DNA of 5,191 bases from an uncultured archaeon (GTDB lineage: Archaea; Thermoproteota; Nitrososphaeria; Conexivisphaerales; CALBHZ01): positions 1 through 5,191 of the forward strand of contig CALBHZ010000266.1 of the NCBI GenBank assembly GCA_937892815.1, read 5' to 3'. The position numbers were made by a program, and so were the translations under genes. Position 1 is the first letter of the stretch. Every line of letters starts with the position of its first letter. The notes under the pieces were generated by a model. It was not told where the DNA came from. It saw nothing but the letters and a program-made list of their open reading frames with translations, and did not search any database. This document shows positions 1 through 5,191 of this stretch, piece by piece.

Positions 1-48
1 ACCTTATTGTCTTGCTTTATATCCATGGCGCTATTCGGCCTTCCCTAA

Positions 49-60
49 GGGAGCTTATAA
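49..60 (+). promoter_or_regulatory. Archaeal promoter (BRE/TATA) of the pilin gene
   Basis: A TTATAA hexamer at 55-60 is preceded by the purine run GGGAG at 49-53, which fits a BRE plus TATA box. The centre of the hexamer lies about 25 bp before the ATG at 82, so transcription should begin at or within a base or two of that codon. There is no Shine-Dalgarno sequence before the ATG, which agrees with a leaderless mRNA. A second AT-rich run at 15-22 (CTTTATAT) has no gene start at the right distance. Confidence 0.6.
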
Positions 61-81
61 GCGCGCTCAGATGTCTGGGCG

Positions 82-501
82 ATGAGGAAAAGAGCGATTA
101 GCCCATTCATAGCGACGGCCGTCCTAATAGCCGCTACCATAGTAATTGGGGGGCTATTGTACACTCAATTTAAACAAGCTATCGATTACTCCATGAATCA
201 ACCGTCCATCAACGTACTAGATGCGAGAGCTCACGACGATGGGAGAATGCTAGTGTTAACTCTGAAAAACGATGGAGTTAGATCTATAACGGTAGAGAGG
301 ATAGACGTGTACGTAGATAGCTCGCACTACGTATTCACGTCAACTAACTCAACCTTTACCCCAAGCCCAACGATAGATCCCGGAGCGACGGTAACGGCCG
401 TACTATCCTCCTCAACGCCTATCTTCACCTCTCCATCTGCGCATATCGTGGTAAGCTCTCAAGATTACAGCAGAGGTCTAACGGTCCCTATAGGCTTCTA
501 A
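82..501 (+). CDS. Archaeal type IV pilin-like protein with class III signal peptide
   Basis: This 139-residue protein is a probable filament subunit of an archaeal type IV pilus or similar surface structure. Seen in the sequence: a basic leader MRKRA, then ISPFIATAVLIAATIVIGG at about residues 6-24, a hydrophobic helix running to about residue 30. The (K/R)-R-A/G-ISP-x-IAT pattern is the usual start of archaeal pilins of the Pilin_N/DUF1628 type, so a prepilin peptidase probably cuts after Ala5 (inference). The remainder, about residues 40-139, is beta-rich, with a stretch (VLTLKNDGVRSITVERIDVYV) typical of archaeal pilin heads. It has no cysteine and one N-glycosylation sequon, NST at 89-91. 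The ATG at 82 is chosen because it places the signal peptide at the extreme N-terminus and matches the TATA spacing. A pilus-type ATPase follows downstream. The exact filament (adhesion, archaellum-like, other) cannot be told. Confidence 0.85.
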   Translation: MRKRAISPFIATAVLIAATIVIGGLLYTQFKQAIDYSMNQPSINVLDARAHDDGRMLVLTLKNDGVRSITVERIDVYVDSSHYVFTSTNSTFTPSPTIDPGATVTAVLSSSTPIFTSPSAHIVVSSQDYSRGLTVPIGF

Positions 502-504
502 CCA

Positions 505-516
505 TCTTTATTTTTT
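505..516 (+). terminator. T-rich probable terminator after the pilin gene
   Basis: Three bases after the pilin TAA stop (499-501) the + strand carries TCTTTATTTTTT. Archaeal RNA polymerase stops at such U-rich tracts without needing a hairpin, and none is seen. If real, it would let the pilin be made in larger amounts than the ATPase further down, as expected for a structural subunit. Confidence 0.45.
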
Positions 517-520
517 GGTG

Positions 521-534
521 ACGTGAAGTGAGGG
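521..534 (+). repeat. Left copy of a 14-bp near-perfect direct repeat
   Basis: The sequence ACGTGAAGTGAGGG here recurs as ACGTGAAGGGAGGG at 857-870, a 13 of 14 match. This copy overlaps the GTG at 528 that would start the small ORF; the other copy ends on the first base of the GTG at 870 of the ATPase. The two copies bracket a block with codon use unlike its surroundings. They could be a remnant duplication made by an insertion, a duplicated start region, or chance in a purine-rich sequence. Confidence 0.5.
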
Positions 535-857
535 CCGTATTGGAGCCAGCATCTACTTCAGTTGGAGCACTTATACAATGGACGGGCGACGCTCGAAGCA
601 TCTCTGGAGACGCACACAAAGACCCTCTAGCTGAAACGGATACAACTGCGTTTCTCCAGCTTTACCTAACTAAAGGGAAATTCCCTCATTTTCTTGAAAA
701 GGGTCTAACTACGAGCTTTTACGGCCCCAATCTCCCTACTTTAAGCCCTAACGACGGAGGAAAATGTATGTACGAGGCAGAAATGATTGTCTTCTATTTC
801 TTGCTCAGCCGTTTTCGGCCTCTTGAACAGATTCTGATCAACAGGAAATGCTTTTAA
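528..857 (+). CDS. Doubtful hypothetical protein, 109 aa
   Basis: I do not recognise this protein. For it: an open frame of 109 codons from GTG, and a good GGTGA ribosome-binding match at 517-521 with six bases of spacing. Against it: three of its five arginine codons are CGA, CGT and CGG, whereas the neighbouring clear genes use essentially only AGA/AGG. The translation shows no signal peptide, no convincing membrane segment and no motif known to me; there are two cysteines (80 and 108), and a mildly hydrophobic stretch (MIVFYFLL) near 86-93. It lies between pilin and pilus ATPase, where a minor pilin or assembly factor would be plausible, but nothing in the residues supports that. It may be a young or foreign gene, a decayed remnant, or a chance ORF. 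Confidence 0.3.
   Translation: MRAVLEPASTSVGALIQWTGDARSISGDAHKDPLAETDTTAFLQLYLTKGKFPHFLEKGLTTSFYGPNLPTLSPNDGGKCMYEAEMIVFYFLLSRFRPLEQILINRKCF
852..857 (+). promoter_or_regulatory. TATA-like box before the pilus ATPase
   Basis: The TTTTAA hexamer at 852-857 is centred about 25 bp before the TTG at 879 but only about 16 bp before the GTG at 870. The spacing is the same as for the pilin promoter, so it favours a transcript that begins at the TTG. The hexamer overlaps the stop codon of the weak upstream ORF. Confidence 0.4.
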
Positions 858-870
858 CGTGAAGGGAGGG
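857..870 (+). repeat. Right copy of the 14-bp near-perfect direct repeat
   Basis: ACGTGAAGGGAGGG matches 521-534 at 13 of 14 positions. It contains a GGGAGG Shine-Dalgarno-like run at 864-869, which touches the GTG at 870 but sits nine bases before the TTG at 879. The repeat may therefore simply be a shared translation-start context rather than a mobile-element scar. Confidence 0.5.
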
Positions 871-2345
871 TGGAGGCCTTGATATTAAAGAAGTATTTCC
901 AAGAAGAGGTCCCCGAGATAAAGAGGATAGATTCTAAGGTACCAGAGGACCTTTCCTTAGTAGCGAGCTACAAAGTTAGCCTATCTAAGGAGAATATGGC
1001 TGAGCCGTGTACGGTAAACGTATACTACGGAAGGGGCAAAGGGTACTACAGGGTTATAGAGCCGGAGGTACATCCAACGGTATTAGATAAGCTTAGAAAG
1101 GCCATGACCTTCTTTTTTAAAGAGGTACCTCCAAGCCCTGTAGCTGAGCTCGATCCAGCTGGGTACTTAGAAGCCGAGCTTAGAAAGGCCGGCGCTTTCA
1201 GTGGATTAAGAGAAGATGAGGTGAGAAAGGTCAGGTATTACATATTGAGAGAGGTATCTGGGTACGGCGTTATAACACCTGTAATCATGGACCCGTTCGT
1301 TGAAGATGTGAGCTGTGAAGGGGAAGGAAGGCCGGTGAGGGTATGGCATTCCAGATTCAACAAGTACTATTGGCTCGAAACCAATATAGTTCTATCTAGA
1401 GAGGAAATAGATTCCCTCTTATTGAGGTTTGCTAGTAGATGCGGGTCTCCGCTATCTAGCTCAAGCCCTATCCTGGATTCAACTCTACCTGAAGGATATA
1501 GAGTAAGCGGAACTTGGAGAAACGAGGTATCGAGCTTCGGTAGCAGCTTTACGGTTAGGAAGTTTAGAACTAAGCCCTACAGCTTAACCGAGCTAATACA
1601 TATGGGCACCTTAGATTACAAGCTAGCCTCTTATCTATGGCAGTTGATGGAGTTTAAGGGGTTTATAATCGTAGCAGGCCCTAGCGCTACTGGGAAGACC
1701 ACTATGTTGAATAGCTTAGCTACCTTGCTAAACCCCAATTGGAAGGTAGTAAGCATAGAGGACGTAAGAGAGCTGAACATACCTCATCCAGGTTGGAAGG
1801 CTTTACACACTAGAGTAGGAGGAGTAGGAGGGATGGGGAAGGTAGATCTGTTCGATCTAGTTAAGCTAAGCTTGAGGGAAAGGCCGGATTACATAATCCT
1901 AGGAGAGGCTAGAGGTGAAGAAGTTAAGATATTGTTCCAATCAGCGGCTACTGGACATGGATGTTTAACTACCTTCCACGCTAGTAACGAGAGGGCGTTG
2001 CAAGCAAGGATAACGCAGCCTCCGATATCTATATCCCCCTCCCTCCTTAACTTGATAGATGCCCTAGTGATACTGGTGAGGGATAGCAAGGATGGAAAGA
2101 GGTACGTCTACAAAATACTAGAGTACGACGAAGGATGGAGGCTTGTTTACCAAAGGGAGGGGTCGAGCTGGACGGGAGCTCCTGGAAATAAGCTATCCAT
2201 GTTAGCTGAAGCGTACGGCTTAGATGCCAGATCCCTCACCTATCAATTATCGAAAAAGGAGAACTTTCTACAGGAGATGGTTAGAAGAGAGGTGTTCGAT
2301 TATGAAGAGCTATCCGAAAACTTGAGGATATTCTACGCTTCTTGA
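870..2345 (+). CDS. Archaeal type IV pilus / type II secretion ATPase (TadA/GspE/ArlI-like)
   Basis: This is a cytoplasmic hexameric motor ATPase that would drive assembly of pilin subunits through a membrane platform protein. Seen: an N-terminal domain with the family stretch GYGVITPVIMDPFVEDVSCE (131-150); a linker with PILDSTLPEGYRVSG (200-214) and FTVRKFRTKPYSLTELI (227-243); Walker A GPSATGKTT (270-278); acidic Asp box SIEDVREL (295-302); a glycine-rich loop at 317-323; Walker B region RPDYIILGEARGEE (338-351, Glu346); and His box TGHGCLTTFHAS (361-372). All motor motifs are intact and 491 residues is normal for the family. The longest form from GTG 870 is listed, but GGGAGG at 864-869 abuts that codon, while both it and the TATA-like box at 852-857 are well spaced for TTG 879, which would remove three residues. 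The pilin upstream is the likely substrate. The gene overlaps the convergent ligase by 13 bp. Archaellum motor ArlI is less likely, since no other arl gene is seen. Confidence 0.93.
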   Translation: MEALILKKYFQEEVPEIKRIDSKVPEDLSLVASYKVSLSKENMAEPCTVNVYYGRGKGYYRVIEPEVHPTVLDKLRKAMTFFFKEVPPSPVAELDPAGYLEAELRKAGAFSGLREDEVRKVRYYILREVSGYGVITPVIMDPFVEDVSCEGEGRPVRVWHSRFNKYYWLETNIVLSREEIDSLLLRFASRCGSPLSSSSPILDSTLPEGYRVSGTWRNEVSSFGSSFTVRKFRTKPYSLTELIHMGTLDYKLASYLWQLMEFKGFIIVAGPSATGKTTMLNSLATLLNPNWKVVSIEDVRELNIPHPGWKALHTRVGGVGGMGKVDLFDLVKLSLRERPDYIILGEARGEEVKILFQSAATGHGCLTTFHASNERALQARITQPPISISPSLLNLIDALVILVRDSKDGKRYVYKILEYDEGWRLVYQREGSSWTGAPGNKLSMLAEAYGLDARSLTYQLSKKENFLQEMVRREVFDYEELSENLRIFYAS

Positions 2346-3952
2346 GACCTTTCGTATATCATCTTTACCTTATCTAAAGTGTCCGCATCTCTAGGAGCTT
2401 TATCCCATCTAATCGCCTTAATCCTGGGAAACCTCAAGGCATATCCGCTATCGTGTCTATCGCTTTTCTGAACGGAATCGAAGGCAACTTCAACTACTAT
2501 CTCAGGCTCAACTATAGCCATAGATCCTCTCCACTCTATAACCTTCTTCTTGAAGTACTCCGTCATCTCCTCTATCTCTTCATCGGTTAACCCGCTATAC
2601 GCCTTCCCTATAACCTTAAGCTCATCTCCATCCCATACGGCAAAGGTGTAATCTGAGAGCAAGCCTGCTCTCTTTCCGTGTCCGTACTCTACGGCTACGA
2701 CTACGGCATCTATCGTATCCAGCTCTCTTTTAAGCTTCATCCATTTCGCTCCTCTCCTTCCAGGAGTGTAGATCGAGTCCGGATCCTTAAGCATCAACCC
2801 TTCGTATCCGAGCTTTCTGCTTTCGTTAAAAAGCTCCTCAACCCTGCTCGGATCTTTAGCCGTGAAGATAGGGGCTAGATGTATCCTTCCGCCTAGCTTT
2901 AAGCTCTCTAAAAGCTTCTTCCTATCTCTTAAAGGCGTGGACATCATTTCCCTTCCTTCGTACATTAAGATATCGAAGATGAAGTAGTGTACAGGTACCT
3001 CCTTAATTACCTTCTCATCGATGCGTTTTCTATGAAGCCTCTGCTGTAGTTTAGTGAAATGCACGGGCCTTCCATCTCTGTAAGCCAGTATTTCTCCATC
3101 GAAGATAGCGGAAAAGCCTAGCTTCCTCAAGTCCTCAACTAGCTCTGGAAAGCTATCCGTTACGTCCTCAAGCCTTCTAGAGAAGATTCTAACTCCATCC
3201 CTTCCGACGTGAACTTGAGCCCTTATCCCATCGTACTTGTACTCAACCAGTACTTCCTTTCCGAACTTCTTCATGGCTTCCTCAGCTGAAGGAGCTGGCT
3301 CGGCCAACATGAACCCGATAGGGGAGAATAAGGAGGGCTTAGCCTCGTCGATTCTCCTCTCCTTCGCTAGTACGGCTACCTTAGATAGATCCGCTACCAT
3401 TAACACCGCTTCCCTTATCCTTTCACTCCTGTATCCGTACGCTAAAGCGATAGCTTCCTCTAAAAGCCCGCTCGTAGCTCCAATCCTAAGCTCGTTAGTT
3501 AAGAACTTAACGATATACTTGGCCTCTAAGGGATCCGCTCTCAAAAGCAGGCCTATTAGCTTCCTCTTCTTCAAAACCTGGGAACCCTGCCCCTTAATCC
3601 TGCCCATATCGTTTAAGGCGTTAATTACGTCCATAACTTGCAACTCTTCGAAAAAGAACGGCGTAACCTTCTTGCCTCCCTTCAAGAGCTCGTATGCGGC
3701 TTCCCCTAAATCGCCCTTTTCGACCACGACTTTCCCGAACTTTTCTCCTTCCTTCGCTACCTCTAGGACAGCGTCCCTTATGGTAGCCCATCCAACGCCT
3801 ACATCGCATCCAAGCATGTACTTAATTAAACCGCTAAGCTCTTCTTCGTTTAAGGATTTGAGCAATTTAGCTAAAAAGGATACCTTTAAGTTCTTACTCG
3901 ACGTCCCCCTTACCTTTTCGAATATTTCACATACCTCCGAAAATAGCATCAA
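2333..3952 (-). CDS. lig: ATP-dependent DNA ligase (archaeal type)
   Basis: The enzyme seals nicks in double-stranded DNA during replication and repair by way of an enzyme-AMP intermediate. Seen: an all-helical DNA-binding domain (about 1-210) with the family stretch TNELRIGATSGLLEEAIALA (152-171); motif I EYKYDGIRAQVH (237-248) with nucleophile Lys239; FSRRLEDVT (257-265); DGEILAY (285-291); motif III FIFDILMYEG (324-333); motif IV EGLMLKDP (384-391); motif V GAKWMKLKRE (401-410); then an OB-fold domain ending in RFPRIKAIRWDK (507-518). All catalytic motifs are present, and 538-539 residues is slightly short for the usual 550-600. The first codon is TTG (3952-3950) followed directly by ATG (3949-3947), so the true start is one or the other. 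A TATA-like box at 3975-3980 favours a transcript beginning at about 3952. It follows the acetyltransferase gene by 37 bp. Some archaeal ligases also accept ADP or NAD; the sequence cannot tell. Confidence 0.97.
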   Translation of the reverse strand: MMLFSEVCEIFEKVRGTSSKNLKVSFLAKLLKSLNEEELSGLIKYMLGCDVGVGWATIRDAVLEVAKEGEKFGKVVVEKGDLGEAAYELLKGGKKVTPFFFEELQVMDVINALNDMGRIKGQGSQVLKKRKLIGLLLRADPLEAKYIVKFLTNELRIGATSGLLEEAIALAYGYRSERIREAVLMVADLSKVAVLAKERRIDEAKPSLFSPIGFMLAEPAPSAEEAMKKFGKEVLVEYKYDGIRAQVHVGRDGVRIFSRRLEDVTDSFPELVEDLRKLGFSAIFDGEILAYRDGRPVHFTKLQQRLHRKRIDEKVIKEVPVHYFIFDILMYEGREMMSTPLRDRKKLLESLKLGGRIHLAPIFTAKDPSRVEELFNESRKLGYEGLMLKDPDSIYTPGRRGAKWMKLKRELDTIDAVVVAVEYGHGKRAGLLSDYTFAVWDGDELKVIGKAYSGLTDEEIEEMTEYFKKKVIEWRGSMAIVEPEIVVEVAFDSVQKSDRHDSGYALRFPRIKAIRWDKAPRDADTLDKVKMIYERSQEA

Positions 3953-3973
3953 TTACTATGTAGAAGTAATGCC

Positions 3974-3980
3974 TTTTTAA
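3974..3980 (-). promoter_or_regulatory. lig: TATA-like box of the DNA ligase gene
   Basis: On the minus strand TTAAAAA runs from 3980 to 3974. Its first six bases are centred about 25 bp before the TTG at 3952 and 28 bp before the ATG at 3949. It falls in the short gap between the acetyltransferase stop and the ligase start, so the ligase can probably be transcribed on its own even if it is also reached by read-through. Confidence 0.5.
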
Positions 3981-3989
3981 TGTAAAGAC

Positions 3990-4487
3990 CTAAAGCGGTT
4001 TAGCCATAACTAAAGCTTCTTCGCCATCTCTGTAGTAGAAGGGAATTCTCCTTACCTCTTTAAACCCTAGCTTCTTATATAGCGAAATAGCCGGATGATT
4101 GCTAACCCTAACTTCTAAGAAGGCCTCTTCACAACCTCGTTTCTTCATAGCCTCCATAGCTTCTAGCATCATCGCTTCTCCAAGCCCCTTCCTCCTGTGT
4201 TCAGCTAACACCGCTATGGATACTATATGGCCCTTCCTTACGATGTTAAACTTGAAGAACGAGAACCCATACTCTATTCTACACATGATGTAACCTACTA
4301 TCTTACCTCCCTTCTCGGCTACTATAAACCCCTCTGGGAAGTTCCTCAAGAGCTCGTAGTAAAAGAAGTCCGAATAGTGCTCGGGAAGAGTTACTAAGTT
4401 AACGGATACCACGCTCGGTATATCCTCCTCATTCACCCTTCTAAGTACGTAATCTCCAATAGACCTTATAATAGTTCCCTGCTCCAA
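3990..4487 (-). CDS. rimI: GNAT N-terminal protein acetyltransferase (RimI/Ard1-like)
   Basis: This 165-residue enzyme moves an acetyl group from acetyl-CoA to the alpha-amino group of proteins. Seen: a single GNAT domain from about residue 14, with the substrate-side stretch NLVTLPEHY (30-38), the strand GKIVGYIMCRIEYGFS (61-76), motif A GHIVSIAVLAEHRRKGLG (86-103) holding the acetyl-CoA pyrophosphate loop RRKGLG, and motif B LEVRVSNHPAISLYKKLGF (124-142). The ending EEALVMAKPL and the other stretches closely match, from memory, the Sulfolobus Ard1/NAT protein, which has broad NatA/NatB/NatE-like specificity. Ribosomal protein S18-specific RimI of bacteria is the more distant relative that gives the usual name. 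The start is TTG at 4487; no Shine-Dalgarno is seen, and a TATA-like box about 25 bp upstream supports a leaderless message. It sits 30 bp after the LarA-like gene and 37 bp before the ligase on the same strand. Confidence 0.92.
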   Translation of the reverse strand: MEQGTIIRSIGDYVLRRVNEEDIPSVVSVNLVTLPEHYSDFFYYELLRNFPEGFIVAEKGGKIVGYIMCRIEYGFSFFKFNIVRKGHIVSIAVLAEHRRKGLGEAMMLEAMEAMKKRGCEEAFLEVRVSNHPAISLYKKLGFKEVRRIPFYYRDGEEALVMAKPL

Positions 4488-4509
4488 TAGCGCAATATAC
4501 TAAATACGT

Positions 4510-4520
4510 CTTTAATTTTA
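4510..4520 (-). promoter_or_regulatory. rimI: TATA-like box of the acetyltransferase gene
   Basis: On the minus strand TAAAATTAAAG runs from 4520 to 4510. The TTAAAG hexamer (4515-4510) is centred about 25 bp before the TTG at 4487, the same distance as in the ligase. The element overlaps the TAA stop of the LarA-like gene (4520-4518), so promoter and upstream stop codon share bases. Confidence 0.45.
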
Positions 4521-5191
4521 AACTTTTAACGGCTCCGTAAGGGTTAGAGAAGCGTGAGCGATAACTAAGGCCTTTAGCCTCCAGCCGTGTCTAGATTGGA
4601 TGTTCGAGAAGGTGTTAGATAGAGATCTATAGCCATCGAGCCCTATCCTTTTCAACATCGAGTTGGGGAGAGCGGTTACTAGGTAAACGCTCCCCCTCTC
4701 CTTCAAGGCCTTCATACACTCCAGATCCTCTATTCCGTCTACGTACGTAGACGGAATAGGCCTTCCTTCAAATAACAGCTCTAAAGCCGTAGATCCGAGC
4801 CCCTCACCACACTCCCCTACTACTACGATCTCTCCTCCTTTTTGGATAGATTTTAAATGTAGACAAGCCGCTTTCAATACGTTGGACAAAGTGCTATCGA
4901 AAGGACCTCCTCCAGCGCAGATGATCGCTAATCTATGCGGTTTGACCCTCACCCTCCTCTTATCTAAAATTGGAACGAGCTCTTTCTCAACCTTCTCGGC
5001 CTCTCCTATAAATAAGGAGGAGAAGGTAGAGGAGCCGGAGATATAGGAGATCGTTAAAGGCGAAACTTCTTCCAATACCCTCTTGGAGAACCAGCTCCCT
5101 CCATCTTCTAAACCTGGCGTTATCTTATCCTCCTTTCTCTTCCAAACTTCTTCCCTAAGATCTAAGCTGTTACATATCGCGCTCCAAGGAC
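4518..5191 (-). CDS. LarA/DUF2088-family protein, C-terminal part (5' end outside window)
   Basis: The frame is open without interruption from the right edge to the stop at 4518, so this is the C-terminal 224 or so residues of a longer protein. The TTG at 5075 is only an internal codon: the frame upstream reads ...LEDGGSWFSKRV directly into it. The part seen resembles the C-terminal domain of nickel-dependent lactate racemase LarA. It has the family pattern A-GG-P-D followed by a helix, then KGG-IVVVGEC-EGLGS, encoded at about 4793-4925. Characterised LarA enzymes racemise or epimerise 2-hydroxyacids with a nickel-pincer nucleotide bound in the N-terminal domain, which is not in this window, so activity cannot be judged. 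The usual GGYPKD motif reads GGGPFD here. No LarB, LarC or LarE partner is seen. Substrate specificity in this family varies. The gene leads the minus-strand series, 30 bp before the acetyltransferase, and contains a perfect 30-bp palindrome. Confidence 0.8.
   Translation of the reverse strand, partial: PWSAICNSLDLREEVWKRKEDKITPGLEDGGSWFSKRVLEEVSPLTISYISGSSTFSSLFIGEAEKVEKELVPILDKRRVRVKPHRLAIICAGGGPFDSTLSNVLKAACLHLKSIQKGGEIVVVGECGEGLGSTALELLFEGRPIPSTYVDGIEDLECMKALKERGSVYLVTALPNSMLKRIGLDGYRSLSNTFSNIQSRHGWRLKALVIAHASLTLTEPLKV
4730..4759. repeat. Perfect 30-bp palindrome inside the LarA-like gene
   Basis: The left arm CTATTCCGTCTACGT (4730-4744) is matched base for base by its reverse complement at 4745-4759, with no spacer: 15 of 15 pairs. 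The symmetry stops at the next pair (4729/4760). On the minus strand it encodes approximately PIPSTYVDGIE. It could be a binding site for a symmetric DNA-binding protein, a cruciform or RNA hairpin, or the mark of a local duplication; the sequence does not decide. Confidence 0.9.

Larger units (their letters stand above)
528..869. other. Atypical block between pilin and pilus ATPase
   Basis: About 340 bp separate the pilin terminator region from the ATPase start. Apart from the weak ORF at 528-857, reading both strands gave only very short open frames. I see no tRNA, no recognisable RNase P or SRP RNA motif, and no transposase remnant. Local symmetries are small: AGGGAAATTCCCT at 674-686 is a perfect inverted repeat around one base, and GCCG-TTTT-CGGC at 808-819 could form a four-pair hairpin. 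The block is bracketed by the 14-bp direct repeat at 521-534 and 857-870. Confidence 0.4.

Noticed and set aside
1..101. Possible C-terminal end of an upstream + strand gene (frame ending at 48 with a hydrophobic tail, or frame ending at 101).
   Set aside because: Only 15 and 32 codons are visible and neither has a recognisable motif. Both frames cannot be real, and the second runs through the pilin TATA box and start. Not enough to call.
720..780. GGAGGAAAATG near 756-766, reminiscent of the GAGGAAAGUCC element of RNase P RNA.
   Set aside because: The match breaks after seven or eight bases, the flanks lack the other conserved elements, and the block is not GC-rich as structural RNAs of thermophiles are.
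1815..1831. Short tandem repeat GTAGGAGG-A-GTAGGAGG in the ATPase gene.
   Set aside because: It encodes the VGGVGG glycine loop that is usual between the Asp box and Walker B of this family, so protein function explains it.
1889..2089. Minus-strand ORF of 66 codons.
   Set aside because: It lies wholly opposite the Walker B and His-box part of the pilus ATPase, whose frame is clearly the coding one.
2678..2878. Plus-strand ORF of 66 codons.
   Set aside because: It is antisense to conserved ligase motifs IV and V and has no motif of its own.
3621..3809. Minus-strand ORF of 62 codons rich in Arg and Gly.
   Set aside because: It is a shifted frame inside the ligase DNA-binding domain; the composition reflects AGG/GGA-rich codons of the real gene.
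3237..3980. Long + strand ORF of 247 codons.
   Set aside because: It is antisense to the DNA ligase N-terminal half; its serine- and leucine-rich translation is what the reverse of a lysine- and glutamate-rich gene gives. The ligase motifs fix the true strand.
4099..4293. Plus-strand ORF of 64 codons.
   Set aside because: It is antisense to the acetyl-CoA-binding motif of the acetyltransferase.

Overview
The window looks like chromosomal DNA of a thermophilic archaeon, probably of the TACK/Thermoproteota side (inference). Four things point that way. There is an archaeal ATP-dependent DNA ligase. There is a GNAT acetyltransferase that closely resembles the Sulfolobus Ard1/RimI N-terminal acetyltransferase. 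There is a pilin with a class III signal peptide beside a TadA/GspE-type archaeal pilus ATPase. Arginine is written almost only as AGA/AGG in the clear genes. TATA-like boxes sit about 25 bp ahead of several start codons, some of them TTG, which is the archaeal leaderless arrangement. I cannot name the genus.

Left part, + strand (1-2345): a small type IV pilin gene (82-501) with its own TATA box and a T-rich probable terminator, then a block of about 340 bp (528-869), then a type II/IV secretion-type ATPase (870-2345). The block carries one weak ORF (528-857) with atypical codons and is bracketed by a near-perfect 14-bp direct repeat. Pilin and ATPase are the expected subunit and assembly motor of a small surface filament. 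No membrane platform protein (TadC/GspF type) or prepilin peptidase is seen in the window, so the rest of the machine must lie to the left or elsewhere.

Right part, - strand (2333-5191): reading leftward, a LarA/DUF2088-family protein cut by the right edge of the window, a RimI/Ard1-type N-terminal acetyltransferase, and a complete DNA ligase. They follow one another with gaps of 30 to about 40 bp and could be read through as one unit, but each of the last two genes has its own well-placed TATA-like box. Ligase and pilus ATPase converge tail to tail and overlap by 13 bp.

The most unusual sequence features are a perfect 30-bp palindrome (4730-4759) inside the LarA-like coding region and the repeat-flanked atypical block between pilin and ATPase. 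I see no RNA gene, CRISPR array or insertion sequence. I cannot claim a new biological system from this window alone.
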